This document shows positions 19,447 to 27,635 of a stretch of 64,000 nt of DNA, piece after piece. A program made the position numbers and the translations under genes. Numbering within the stretch: position 1 is the first letter of the stretch; each line of letters begins with the position of its first letter. The notes below the pieces were generated by a model that had not been told where the DNA came from, did no database searches, and saw only the letters and a program-made list of their open reading frames with translations. The stretch comes from Rhodobacter maris (GTDB lineage Bacteria > Pseudomonadota > Alphaproteobacteria > Rhodobacterales > Rhodobacteraceae), in assembly GCF_900217815.1 (NCBI RefSeq), contig NZ_OBMT01000001.1:186001-250000 (forward strand). The letters run 5' to 3'.

Positions 19447-19871
19447 GAGGAATTTCCTGGCAAGAGCAGATTTTTTCGTTCACGGTCCCTCCGCCGGTAC
19501 ACTCGCGCGAATGCCACTGGTTTTGCGCGCGTAAAGCTGACGTCCCCTCCCCCCACAAAGCCGCCGGACGGTGTTGTTTGTCACCACAGAAACGCGGGCG
19601 TTTGGCGAGTTTGTGCATCATCCCCGGTGTCAATCACGTCCGGTTCCGCACCCCATTGCCGATGCGGCCTCAAGCTCCCCGCCCCGCAAGTTTTGAACAT
19701 TACTGCAACACCGGGCAGTCCAAGCCGGGCAGTTCGGCCGCGCTCCGATCCCCGACGACGGGGATTGCCCGTCCGGGATGGGCTTCGACACGGCAATCGG
19801 CCATAGTCGTCCGGGTCACCCGACGCGGCGACGCGCGGCCCGACCACATAGAAAAGGGTGATAAGCAAGCA
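19447..19871. other. Intergenic stretch before the membrane-protein gene
   Basis: No gene seen. The frame of the following gene stays open through most of this stretch, but the translated sequence is not protein-like and lacks a ribosome site. A 7-bp stem with tetraloop ACGA (ATCCCCG against CGGGGAT) lies at 19748-19765. Confidence 0.4.
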
Positions 19872-20795
19872 ATGACGAGCCAGAAGCGGTCCGGAGCCCA
19901 AAGCGTGCCAGGTGGCGAGATCGACGCTTTCGTGCGGCGGCATTTCCTGTGGCCGGGGAGCCTGCGGCTTCATCGCGCCGCGCTTGGCCTCGATTTGCTC
20001 CGGGCGCCGCTGAATGTCTTGCTCTCCCCGCTGCTTGTCGCGGCGCGGCTGCTTGGCTGGATCTGCGGTGCGCTCCGCCTGGCCCGGCTCTCGCGCTGGC
20101 TGAAAAGCCGCAGGCTGCTCCTGCGCACCGCCGTTGCGGCGCGCGTCGAGACACTGATCCTGACCGAATTGCTGGACGTTCCCCTGCCCGGCCCCGCGCG
20201 CCCGCACGCATCGCTGCAACAGGCAATCCTGACCACTCCCGCACTGCGCGCACCGATCCGGCGCTGCGGCAGTGTCGCGGCGGCCGAGCGCATGGCCGGG
20301 AGGATCATCGCGGCGCTGGGAGAATATTCGGGCGCGCGCGCCGCAATGGCCGAGTTCACCACCGCCCTGATCATGTTGATGATTGGCGCGATGGCCTTTC
20401 ATGCGGTAACTCCGGGCGCGATCTCGATGGTGCCGGGGGTGGCCGCGCAGGTCGCAAAAAGCACCGCGATTGCGCATTTCCCGTTCGGCGCGGGGCCGGG
20501 CGCGCTCTGGTATGGCCTCTTTCCGGTCGGCCCGTCGCCCGGTCTCGTTGCCGCCACCCTGATCTGCCTTGTGATTCTGGGCGCCATCGTGGCAACTTTC
20601 GCCGGTGTGCTCGCGGATCCGGTTCAGGTCTGGCTCGGCGTGCATCGCCGTCGGCTGATACGCCTGATGGCGGTGGTGGAAGCGGAACGTGACCGGGCGC
20701 CCGAGAAGACTTTCGTCGCGCGGGAGCATTTCCTCGCGCGGATCTTTGATCTTTGGGATGCGGTGCTCTGGATCCTGCGCGTGCTGCGCGGCTGA
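19872..20795 (+). CDS. Conserved membrane protein of unknown function (possibly DUF6635)
   Basis: 307 residues, not recognised with certainty; the N-terminal block VRRHFLWPGSLRLHRAALGLDLLRAPLNV looks like the DUF6635 family found in Rhodobacteraceae. Hydrophobic segments lie at about 40-65 (LLSPLLVAARLLGWICGAL), 155-185 (TTALIMLMIGAMAFHAV) and 215-245 (GLVAATLICLVILGAIVATFAG), with a basic and aromatic C-terminus (DLWDAVLWILRVLRG). ATG at 19872 was chosen because the segment upstream is not protein-like, although no strong ribosome site is visible. It stands alone between tRNA-Ala and the HU-like gene. Confidence 0.6.
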   Translation: MTSQKRSGAQSVPGGEIDAFVRRHFLWPGSLRLHRAALGLDLLRAPLNVLLSPLLVAARLLGWICGALRLARLSRWLKSRRLLLRTAVAARVETLILTELLDVPLPGPARPHASLQQAILTTPALRAPIRRCGSVAAAERMAGRIIAALGEYSGARAAMAEFTTALIMLMIGAMAFHAVTPGAISMVPGVAAQVAKSTAIAHFPFGAGPGALWYGLFPVGPSPGLVAATLICLVILGAIVATFAGVLADPVQVWLGVHRRRLIRLMAVVEAERDRAPEKTFVAREHFLARIFDLWDAVLWILRVLRG

Positions 20796-20926
20796 AGCGC
20801 TGCCCGTCCGATCCCGTCGGCGCGACGATCTCCGGCCCCAGAAAGGTTTCCCGCTAAACGCGAAGCATATGGATCGGCGCCGCGACGCGCACTACTCTTT
20901 TGTCGACTCAAAATGTCGAGGCGGTG

Positions 20927-21337
20927 ATGGAAAAATCGAGCAAGAAAAGAACAGGGCAGCCGAAACAATCGGCGCCGCGCCCCGCGGCCGGACCGGAAGG
21001 GGGGGCCGATGGGGCCGTTGCGGCGCGGGTGCAGGTGAAGAAAAATGAGCTCGTCGAGCGCGTGGCGTTGAAAAGCGGGGTCAAGAAGGCGGCGGCACGC
21101 GATCTGACCGATGCCGTCCTTGCCGTTCTGGCCGAAGCCTTGGAGGCGGGCGAGACGCTTCTGGCGCCACCGCTGGGCAAGCTTGCGCTGGCACGGCGGA
21201 CCGATCGCAACGGCGGCACGGTGCTGCATCTCAAGCTCCGTCGGGCCGCAACCGCCGAGGGCGCGAGCCATGCGGAAGAGACGGCCAAAAAGGATGAAAA
21301 ATCCGGCCCGCCCCCCCTTGCGAAGCCCGAAGAGTGA
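20927..21337 (+). CDS. HU-like DNA-binding protein
   Basis: 136 residues. A lysine- and proline-rich N-terminal tail of ~40 residues precedes an HU/IHF-type core: KKNELVERVALKSGVKKAAARDLTDAVL then LAEALEAGETLLAPPLGKLAL, the helix-helix-strand order of HU subunits; the C-terminal arm is shortened and ends in an acidic-basic tail. Such divergent HU proteins with tails are common in Rhodobacteraceae and are presumed nucleoid proteins. ATG at 20927 has GAGGCGG upstream; an in-frame TTG at 20900 is an alternative. The stop is 18 bases before tRNA-Val, suggesting a shared transcript. Confidence 0.75.
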   Translation: MEKSSKKRTGQPKQSAPRPAAGPEGGADGAVAARVQVKKNELVERVALKSGVKKAAARDLTDAVLAVLAEALEAGETLLAPPLGKLALARRTDRNGGTVLHLKLRRAATAEGASHAEETAKKDEKSGPPPLAKPEE

Positions 21338-21355
21338 GTCTAAAAGCCCGCTACC

Positions 21356-21430
21356 GGGCGATTAGCTCAGCGGTAGAGCGCTTCGTTCACATCGAAGATG
21401 TCAGCGGTTCAAATCCGTTATCGCCCACCA
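21356..21430 (+). tRNA. tRNA-Val (CAC anticodon)
   Basis: 75-nt cloverleaf with encoded CCA: acceptor GGGCGAT pairs with ATCGCCC, D arm GCTCAGCGGTAGAGC, anticodon stem CTTCG/CGAAG around TTCACAT (anticodon CAC), T arm GCGGTTCAAATCCGT. It starts 18 bases after the HU-like gene and is followed by a terminator at 21459-21482. Confidence 0.97.
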
Positions 21431-21458
21431 GAATTTACTTGATCAAGTCAAGCCATCA

Positions 21459-21482
21459 GGCCCCCCTCGTGGGGGCCTTTTG
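21459..21482 (+). terminator. Intrinsic terminator after tRNA-Val
   Basis: GGCCCCC / GGGGGCC stem with a short CTCGT loop followed by TTTT on the plus strand. A 12-bp palindrome ACTTGATCAAGT lies just upstream (21437-21448). Confidence 0.85.
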
Positions 21483-21575
21483 CTGCCTGCTCTCCGGATC
21501 ACAGCCGCCACGCGCGCGGGACAGGAGGGGGATTGCTCGAACTCATCCGCATTGCGCTACAGCAAGGGGGGGCGG

Positions 21576-23135
21576 TCAGATGGCGGCGTAGTCGATCCCG
21601 CGGGCCAGCCAGCAGCCAATTGTCAGCCCCTCAACTTTCCCTGTCGAGTTGCGGCGAATCTGCAGCGTCCATTCGCCGGGGGGAGCGGCGTCCATCGCGC
21701 GGCGCGAGGTGACCGTCCAGAGATCTTGTGCCAGCGGATACATCCGCTCCATCGGCCCAAGCCCCAGCATGCCCTCAAATCCGATGCTGGCGGCACCGCC
21801 TTGGGCCTCGATCACCAGCGTCGCGCCGATCTCTTCGGACCGGTAGGCGCCGGCAATCTCCGCCGCGTTCGCGCGCGCGAGGGGCTGCAGCCGCGTGGCG
21901 CGCACCGTCAGGTTCTCGGCGGTGCGGGTCATCACCAACGTCTCCCCCTCCCGTCGCAGGGAAAGATCGGGGGCGCTGGCGTCGGTTTCATCGCTTTGCG
22001 GCAATGTGACGGGCGAGACCGCGTAATGGAGGCGCACGCCGCCCGCCGTGTCGCGCGTGCGCAAAAAGAGCCCGGTCTCGGCGTCATGCCAAAGACCGTC
22101 CCAGCCCTTTGCGGGCGTGGGGGCGGCGGGGGGTGCCAAGCCGAGGGCGGCCGCCATCAGCGTCTCGGCTGCCCGCATCGCGCTGGCCTCATGGTTGAAG
22201 ATCACCACGACCGAAAGCCGCTCTGCCGCGACATGCAGACGGTATGAGCAAAAGCCCCGCACGCCGCCACCATGGGCGGTGACCGCGCGCCCGTCGCGCG
22301 TATAGCGGCGCAGGCCATAGCCATAGGGCGCGGCTGTTCCATCGGCAAAGCGCACCGGGCCGGAGATGCGCTGGTAAAGCCCCGCCGGGTTTGCGCGCTC
22401 CGCATCGATATGCGCTTCCCATGCGAGCATGTCGTCGAGCGAGGCCGAGACGCCGGAATCGCCAAACCAGCTGATCGCGCTTTGCGCGGGCAGAAAGCCG
22501 ACCTCGTCATTGCCCTCATAGCCGATCACCCCGTCGACCCGCTCGGCCATGTCGGGAGAAAGGCGCGCGCCGGGCATGCCCGCGGGGCGAAACAGCCGCT
22601 CCTCCAGAAGATCGCCAAAATCGCGCCCCGTCGCGCGGCAAATCAGCTCCGCCAGAAGCCGGAAGTTGCCGTTGCAATAGGAAAAATGCGCGCCGGGGAC
22701 AAAATGGCCGCGCTGCGCCTGCCCGATCAGGGCGAGGCCATCGGCCAAGCTGCACCGGCCCTCGGGGGCGGCGCCGTGCAGCACCGTCATCGCCCAATAG
22801 TCGCGCAGCCCCGACTGGTTGTGGCAAAGCTGCGCCACGCTGGGCAGAGGGCCGTGGAAATTGGGCAAGAGCGCGGGCAGGAGCGGGGCCAGCACCTCCG
22901 GGCTCTCGAAGAGATCAAGGAGCAAGGCGCAGGTCATATGCTTCGAGATCGAGCAGATCGGCATGCGCCGGGCCGCCGTCATCGGCAGCCGCGCCGCCAC
23001 ATCCGCATGGCCCCAAGCGCGCTGGGCCACCACCTTGCTGCGATGCACCACACCGGCCACCCCCGCCGGGCCGCGAAACTGATCGGGAAGCAGGTCAAGC
23101 GCTTCATCGAGCGCCGAAAGGTCGATTTCTGACAC
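21576..23135 (-). CDS. dap: D-aminopeptidase (DAP, serine beta-lactamase fold)
   Basis: 519 residues, close to the 520 of Ochrobactrum D-aminopeptidase. The N-terminal ~330 residues are a penicillin-binding/beta-lactamase domain: nucleophile motif SISK (about 60), YCN as the YxN motif, and HGGG (about 285) as the KTG equivalent. The C-terminal half resembles the two beta-barrel domains (B and C) of DAP, whose loop limits the active site to free D-amino N-termini. It releases N-terminal D-residues from short peptides. No signal peptide, so cytoplasmic. GTG at 23135 is preceded by GGAGGAATAGG. Last gene of the peptide-importer operon. Confidence 0.82.
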   Translation of the reverse strand: MSEIDLSALDEALDLLPDQFRGPAGVAGVVHRSKVVAQRAWGHADVAARLPMTAARRMPICSISKHMTCALLLDLFESPEVLAPLLPALLPNFHGPLPSVAQLCHNQSGLRDYWAMTVLHGAAPEGRCSLADGLALIGQAQRGHFVPGAHFSYCNGNFRLLAELICRATGRDFGDLLEERLFRPAGMPGARLSPDMAERVDGVIGYEGNDEVGFLPAQSAISWFGDSGVSASLDDMLAWEAHIDAERANPAGLYQRISGPVRFADGTAAPYGYGLRRYTRDGRAVTAHGGGVRGFCSYRLHVAAERLSVVVIFNHEASAMRAAETLMAAALGLAPPAAPTPAKGWDGLWHDAETGLFLRTRDTAGGVRLHYAVSPVTLPQSDETDASAPDLSLRREGETLVMTRTAENLTVRATRLQPLARANAAEIAGAYRSEEIGATLVIEAQGGAASIGFEGMLGLGPMERMYPLAQDLWTVTSRRAMDAAPPGEWTLQIRRNSTGKVEGLTIGCWLARGIDYAAI

Positions 23136-23143
23136 GATGAGTC

Positions 23144-23659
23144 CTATTCCTCCGCGCGGAAGCAAAGCCGCGTTCCCGGCGCGGCCAGAGCGAGAAACTC
23201 GAGCAGATCCGCGCGCGTCAGCGTGGCGCATCCCGCGGTTGCCCCATAGCCTGCGCTTGCCACATGCAAAAACACCGCACTGCCCGCGCCGGGCACGACC
23301 GGATCGTCATTGTGACCGAGCACGACGACGATGTCGTAAAGGTCATCGGCGCGCCACATCTCTTCGTGGCTGGCCGCAAAGGGGCGCTTCACCGGGCGGT
23401 TATAGTCGGGATGCTCGGGCGCATCGCACCAGCCGTCATCGGCGGCGATGGTCTCGGTCGGAAAGACCGAGGCCGGGGCCTCGCCAAGCTTGTCGGCGCG
23501 GTAGAGCACGCGCCGGATCGGCCAGCAGCCGATTGGGCTGATGCCATCCCCCTCGACCTGTTTGGGCGCGATGCCGCCGCGCCCCACACCGGCCTGCCAG
23601 ACTTTTTCGCCGTAACGGGCCTGCCAGATATCGCCCTGCCGGGTCACGATCAGATCCAT
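23144..23659 (-). CDS. YkuD-domain protein without signal peptide, probable cytoplasmic L,D-carboxypeptidase (ElsL-like)
   Basis: 171 residues consisting of a single YkuD (L,D-transpeptidase) domain: GHNDDPVVPGAGSAVFLH with His132 and ATAGCATL with catalytic Cys144. It starts directly with the beta-strand MDLIVTRQGDIW and has no signal peptide or lipobox, unlike envelope L,D-transpeptidases. Short cytosolic YkuD proteins such as Acinetobacter ElsL act as L,D-carboxypeptidases that trim recycled murein tetrapeptides. It sits between the importer ATPase gene and the D-aminopeptidase gene with 8-10-base gaps. The enzymatic direction (carboxypeptidase rather than transpeptidase) is inferred from localisation and context. 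Confidence 0.72.
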   Translation of the reverse strand: MDLIVTRQGDIWQARYGEKVWQAGVGRGGIAPKQVEGDGISPIGCWPIRRVLYRADKLGEAPASVFPTETIAADDGWCDAPEHPDYNRPVKRPFAASHEEMWRADDLYDIVVVLGHNDDPVVPGAGSAVFLHVASAGYGATAGCATLTRADLLEFLALAAPGTRLCFRAEE

Positions 23660-23669
23660 GATTGTCCTT

Positions 23670-24680
23670 TCACCCCTCAAGCGGAAAATGGCACGCGACC
23701 GCGGGACCGCCGCCTGTCTGCAACATCGGTTCCTCGGCGCGGCAGATGTCGCGCGCGAAGGGGCAGCGGGTGTGAAACCGGCAGCCCTTTGGCAGGTTCA
23801 TCGGGCTCGGAATCTCGCCTTGCATCATCGGGCGCGGCTCGCCGCGGCGGCGCGGATCGGGGCGCGGCACCGCCGACATCAGCAGCATCGTATAGGGGTG
23901 CTGCGGATGGGCAAACAGCTCCTCGGTGGTGCCAACCTCGACCAACCGGCCCAGAAACATCACCCCCACCCGGTCGGCAAACTGGCGCACCACGGAAAGA
24001 TCGTGGGTGATAAAGAAATAAGTCAGCTGGAGCTGATCTTGCAGATCGCCCAGCAGGTTCAAGACCTGCGCCTGAATCGAGACATCGAGCGCAGAGACAG
24101 ATTCGTCGCAGACCACGAAATCGGGCTTGTTGGCGAGCGCGCGCGCAATGCCGATGCGCTGGCGCTGCCCGCCCGAGAACTGGTGCGGATAGCTGCGCAG
24201 ATACTGCCGGCGCAGGCCCACCATCTCCAGCAATTCGGTGCAGCGCTCGCGGATCTCGGCGGGCGTGCCATAGCCGTGGCTGCGCAGCGGTTCGGCCAGG
24301 ATCTGTTCGATCCGCATGCGCGGATTGAGCGAGGCAAACGGATCCTGAAACACGATCTGCAGGTTCTTGCGCAGGGCGCGCAGCGCGCCTTCGCCCAGAT
24401 CCGTCAGATCGGTGTCGCGGTAGCGAATGGTGCCGGAGGTCGGTTCCTGCAGGCGCAGCATCACCCGGCCGAGCGTGGTCTTGCCGCAGCCCGATTCCCC
24501 CACCAGCGCGAAGGTTTCGCGGGCGCGGATGTCGAGCGTCACGCCATCGACCGCGCGCACCACGCGCGCTGGCCCCCCGAAGAGGCCGCCGCCGATGCGG
24601 TAATGCTTGGTCAGATCCCGCGTCGAGATCAGGATCTCGTCTTGCGCGGGGGCGGGGGGGGCTTTTGCGGTATGGGTCAC
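23670..24680 (-). CDS. dppF: Peptide ABC transporter ATPase, DppF/OppF type
   Basis: 336 residues. Walker [11 protein letters not shown]-loop [12 protein letters not shown], signature [15 protein letters not shown] and Walker [15 protein letters not shown] are intact; the C-terminal oligopeptide-transporter domain carries [14 protein letters not shown], the cysteine motif of DppD/F subunits. GTG at 24680 overlaps the dppD stop (GTGA); an alternative long frame upstream is only the shadow of dppD. One of two ATPases energising peptide import. Confidence 0.9.
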   Translation of the reverse strand: MTHTAKAPPAPAQDEILISTRDLTKHYRIGGGLFGGPARVVRAVDGVTLDIRARETFALVGESGCGKTTLGRVMLRLQEPTSGTIRYRDTDLTDLGEGALRALRKNLQIVFQDPFASLNPRMRIEQILAEPLRSHGYGTPAEIRERCTELLEMVGLRRQYLRSYPHQFSGGQRQRIGIARALANKPDFVVCDESVSALDVSIQAQVLNLLGDLQDQLQLTYFFITHDLSVVRQFADRVGVMFLGRLVEVGTTEELFAHPQHPYTMLLMSAVPRPDPRRRGEPRPMMQGEIPSPMNLPKGCRFHTRCPFARDICRAEEPMLQTGGGPAVACHFPLEG

Positions 24681-25687
24681 GGCATCTCTTCCAAAGGCTG
24701 GGCCGCGTCGGGCGCGTGCAACCAGCAGCGCGCAGAACGCCCCGCACCGAGTGCGGCCAGTTCGGGCGCGCGGGTGCAAAGCGGCATCGCATCGCCACAG
24801 CGCGGCGCGAAGCGGCAGCCGGGGGGGAGTTTGGCGAGGTTCGGCACCATGCCCGGAATGCTCGGCATGCGCCGCCCGGCGCGAGGTTCGTTCGCCCGCG
24901 GGATCGAGGCGAGCAGGCCGCGCGTGTAGGGATGGGCGGGGCGCTCGAACAGGTCGAACACATCCGCCTGCTCCACGATCTGGCCCGCATACATCACGTT
25001 GACCACGTCGCACATCTCTGCGATCACCCCCAGATCATGGGTGATCATGATGATCGAGGTGCCAACCCGGTCGCGCAGATCGCGCATCAGCTGCAGGATC
25101 TGCGCCTGCGTTGTCACATCCAGCGCCGTCGTCGGCTCATCCGCGATCAGAAGCTTCGGCTCGCAAATCAGCCCCATCGCGATCATCGCGCGCTGGCGCA
25201 GCCCGCCCGAAAGCTGATGCGGATAGGCGTCGAGCCGGCTTTTGGGCTCGGGAATGCCCACGAGTTCGAACATTTCGAGCACGCGTGCGCGGATCTCCCG
25301 ACGCCCAAGCCCCTGATGGATCGCGAGCGGCTCGCCCACCTGCTCCCAGACCTTGCGCACCGGGTTCAGGCTCGTCATCGGCTCCTGAAACACCATCGCC
25401 ATCTCGCCGCCGCGGATGCGCCGCATCCCGGCGCCGTCGAGACGCGCGAGATCGACCCCGTCGAGCAGGATTTCACGCGCGCTCACGCGGCCCTGCGGCT
25501 GCGGCACAAGCCCCATCAGCGACAGCGCCGTCATGCTCTTGCCGGAGCCCGATTCCCCCACCAGCCCGACGATCTGGCCGCGCCCGACCTCGAAAGACAC
25601 ATCGTCGAGCACCGTCACATTGCCCCGGTCGCCCGAAAACGCGGTCGAAAGGCCGCGCACTGAAAGGATTGGATCTGCTCTTCCCAT
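24677..25687 (-). CDS. dppD: Peptide ABC transporter ATPase, DppD/OppD type
   Basis: 336 residues with Walker A GESGSGKSM, Q-loop FQEPMTSLNPV, signature LSGGLRQRAMIAMGL, Walker B LLIADEPTTALDVT and a C-terminal CRFAPRCGDAMPLC motif. Partner of DppF in the importer 23670-29225. Four bases follow the dppC stop. Confidence 0.9.
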   Translation of the reverse strand: MGRADPILSVRGLSTAFSGDRGNVTVLDDVSFEVGRGQIVGLVGESGSGKSMTALSLMGLVPQPQGRVSAREILLDGVDLARLDGAGMRRIRGGEMAMVFQEPMTSLNPVRKVWEQVGEPLAIHQGLGRREIRARVLEMFELVGIPEPKSRLDAYPHQLSGGLRQRAMIAMGLICEPKLLIADEPTTALDVTTQAQILQLMRDLRDRVGTSIIMITHDLGVIAEMCDVVNVMYAGQIVEQADVFDLFERPAHPYTRGLLASIPRANEPRAGRRMPSIPGMVPNLAKLPPGCRFAPRCGDAMPLCTRAPELAALGAGRSARCWLHAPDAAQPLEEMP

Positions 25688-25691
25688 CGGC

Positions 25692-26579
25692 TCAATCCTT
25701 CATCGAGGGGTCAAGCGCATCGCGCAGCCCGTCGCCAATGAAGTTGAAGGCCATCACCGTGAGCAGGATCGCGATGCCGGGGGCAATCGCCACGCTTGGC
25801 GCCTGAAAGATATATTCCTTGCCCTTGGCCACCAGCAGCCCCCAGCTTGCCTCGGGCGGCTGCACGCCAACGCCCAGAAAGCTGAGGCTCGATTCCCACA
25901 TGATCGCCTCCGGGATCGAGAGCGAAAAGAGCACGATCAGCGTTGGCACCACATTGGGGAAGATATGCGCAAACATGATCGTGGCGCGGGCGGTGCCATT
26001 GGCGCGCGCCGCCTCGATGAATTCCTTCTCGCGCAGGGCGAGGGTCTGGGAGCGCACCACCCGCGCGACCGAGGCCCAGCCCACGAGCGCGAGCGCGAGG
26101 AAGATGTTCAGAAGGTTCGCGCCGAGCGTATACATCACCACCATCGCAAGCAGCAGCGAGGGGAAGGCGATCATCATGTCGGCAAGCCGCATCACCACGA
26201 AATCGGTCTTGCCGCCAAGATAGCCGCTCAGAATGCCGAGCACCGTGCCGATGGTGAGCGAGACGAGGCTCGGCACGATCCCCACCATCAGCGAGATCCG
26301 CGCGCCGTAAAGGATGCGCGTGAGCACATCGCGGCCAAAATTGTCGGTGCCGAGCCAATAGGTGTGCGACATCGGCAGGAGTTGCTCGTCAAGCGCCACG
26401 CGATAGGGATCATGCGGGCTCACCCAGGGGGCAAAGATCGCGCCCAGAACCAGCAGCACCACGAAGGCGAGCCCCACCATCGCCATGCGGTTCTTGCGAA
26501 AGGCGCGCAAAGTGTCCCGCAGGAAGCTTGCGTCTTCAAGCGTTTCGGGCTCGGTGGCCGGAGTTGCGGGAGCGGCCAT
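25692..26579 (-). CDS. dppC: Peptide ABC transporter permease, DppC/OppC type
   Basis: 295 residues with the OppC N-terminal domain (AFRKNRMAMVGLAFVVLLVLGAIFAPW), the conserved HWLGTDNFGRD-type motif (TYWLGTDNFGRDVLTRILYGAR) and about six membrane segments; the EAA loop is ALREKEFIEAARANGTA. Inner-membrane partner of DppB. Confidence 0.9.
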   Translation of the reverse strand: MAAPATPATEPETLEDASFLRDTLRAFRKNRMAMVGLAFVVLLVLGAIFAPWVSPHDPYRVALDEQLLPMSHTYWLGTDNFGRDVLTRILYGARISLMVGIVPSLVSLTIGTVLGILSGYLGGKTDFVVMRLADMMIAFPSLLLAMVVMYTLGANLLNIFLALALVGWASVARVVRSQTLALREKEFIEAARANGTARATIMFAHIFPNVVPTLIVLFSLSIPEAIMWESSLSFLGVGVQPPEASWGLLVAKGKEYIFQAPSVAIAPGIAILLTVMAFNFIGDGLRDALDPSMKD

Positions 26580-26581
26580 GA

Positions 26582-27517
26582 TCAGGCGTCCTTCTTCATC
26601 TGTGCGCGAATGCGCGGATCAAGGACCGAATAGAGGATATCGGCCACCAGATTGCCAAGGATCACCAGCACGGTGGCAAAGAGCACCGCGCCTTGCAACA
26701 GCGGCATGTCGCGCGAGGAAATCGCGTTGACGGTGATGCGCCCGACACCGGGGATCGAGAAGATCGATTCCGTGATCACCGCGCCCGAGAGCAGCCCCGC
26801 CACCTGAATCGCCATGATCGTCACCACCGGGATCAGCGCGTTTTTCAGCGCATGGCGGGTGATGACGCCGGTTTCGCGCAGGCCCTTGGCGCGGGCGGTG
26901 CGGATATAATCGTGCCGCATCACCTCCAGCAGGCTTGAGCGCGTCAGCCGCGCGATCACCCCCGCCGAGGACCAGCCCAGCACGATTGCGGGCAAAATCA
27001 TGTATTTCCAGCCGTAGAAGCCCGAAACCGGCAATAATCTCAGTTGCATCGCGAAGATGTATTGCAACAGCAGCGCCGACCAGAACACCGGCATCGAGAC
27101 GCCCAGAAGCGAAAAGCCCATGAAGAACCGGTCAATCAGGCTGTCGCGCCGCACCGCCGACAGCACCCCCGCCGGAATGCCGATCACCCAGGAAACGAGC
27201 GCGGCACAGACGGCCAGCATCAGCGTATTGGGAAAGGCCTTGAGCAAAAGATCGGTGACGGGGCGGTTGAGCTTGATCGAATTGCCCAGATCGCCCTGCA
27301 ACGCATTCGCCAGAAAGCGGAAATAGCGAACGATCATCGGGTCATCGAGATGCATCTGCGCCCGGACCCGGGCGATCACATCGGGGCTCGCGTGCTCTTT
27401 CATCATCAGCGCGACCGGGTCGCCGGGCACCACGTTGAGCATGATGAAGAGGATCATGGTGATCCCGATCAGCACCGGGATCGACACCAGAATGCGGCGA
27501 AGCGCAAACATCAACAT
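26582..27517 (-). CDS. dppB: Peptide ABC transporter permease, DppB/OppB type
   Basis: 311 residues starting MLMFALRRILVSIPVLIGITMILF, the typical DppB opening, with the family motif NVVPGDPVALMM and EAA loop DYIRTARAKGLRETGVITRHAL. Six membrane segments expected. It follows the binding-protein gene after 118 bases containing a strong hairpin. Confidence 0.9.
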   Translation of the reverse strand: MLMFALRRILVSIPVLIGITMILFIMLNVVPGDPVALMMKEHASPDVIARVRAQMHLDDPMIVRYFRFLANALQGDLGNSIKLNRPVTDLLLKAFPNTLMLAVCAALVSWVIGIPAGVLSAVRRDSLIDRFFMGFSLLGVSMPVFWSALLLQYIFAMQLRLLPVSGFYGWKYMILPAIVLGWSSAGVIARLTRSSLLEVMRHDYIRTARAKGLRETGVITRHALKNALIPVVTIMAIQVAGLLSGAVITESIFSIPGVGRITVNAISSRDMPLLQGAVLFATVLVILGNLVADILYSVLDPRIRAQMKKDA

Positions 27518-27599
27518 CGGCGAAGCGGTCTTTCTGCGGCCCCGGCAGGGCGGGGCAGATGGGCGAAAGGCCGCCCGGTCAGGGCGGCAAAAGGAGCGG

Positions 27600-27627
27600 T
27601 CCGGGGCGGTGCTGCGCCCGCCCCGGA
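27600..27627 (-). other. Intercistronic hairpin between binding protein and permease genes
   Basis: Perfect 10-bp stem TCCGGGGCGG / CCGCCCCGGA with an 8-base loop, 8 bases after the dppA stop and without a T tract. Hairpins here commonly stabilise or partly terminate the message so that the binding protein is made in excess over the membrane parts. Confidence 0.6.
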
Positions 27628-27635
27628 GCGGGGTC

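Noticed and set aside
19407-19871. N-terminal extension of the membrane-protein gene at 19872
   Set aside because: The added 155 residues are not protein-like, run over the tRNA-Ala promoter and have no ribosome site.
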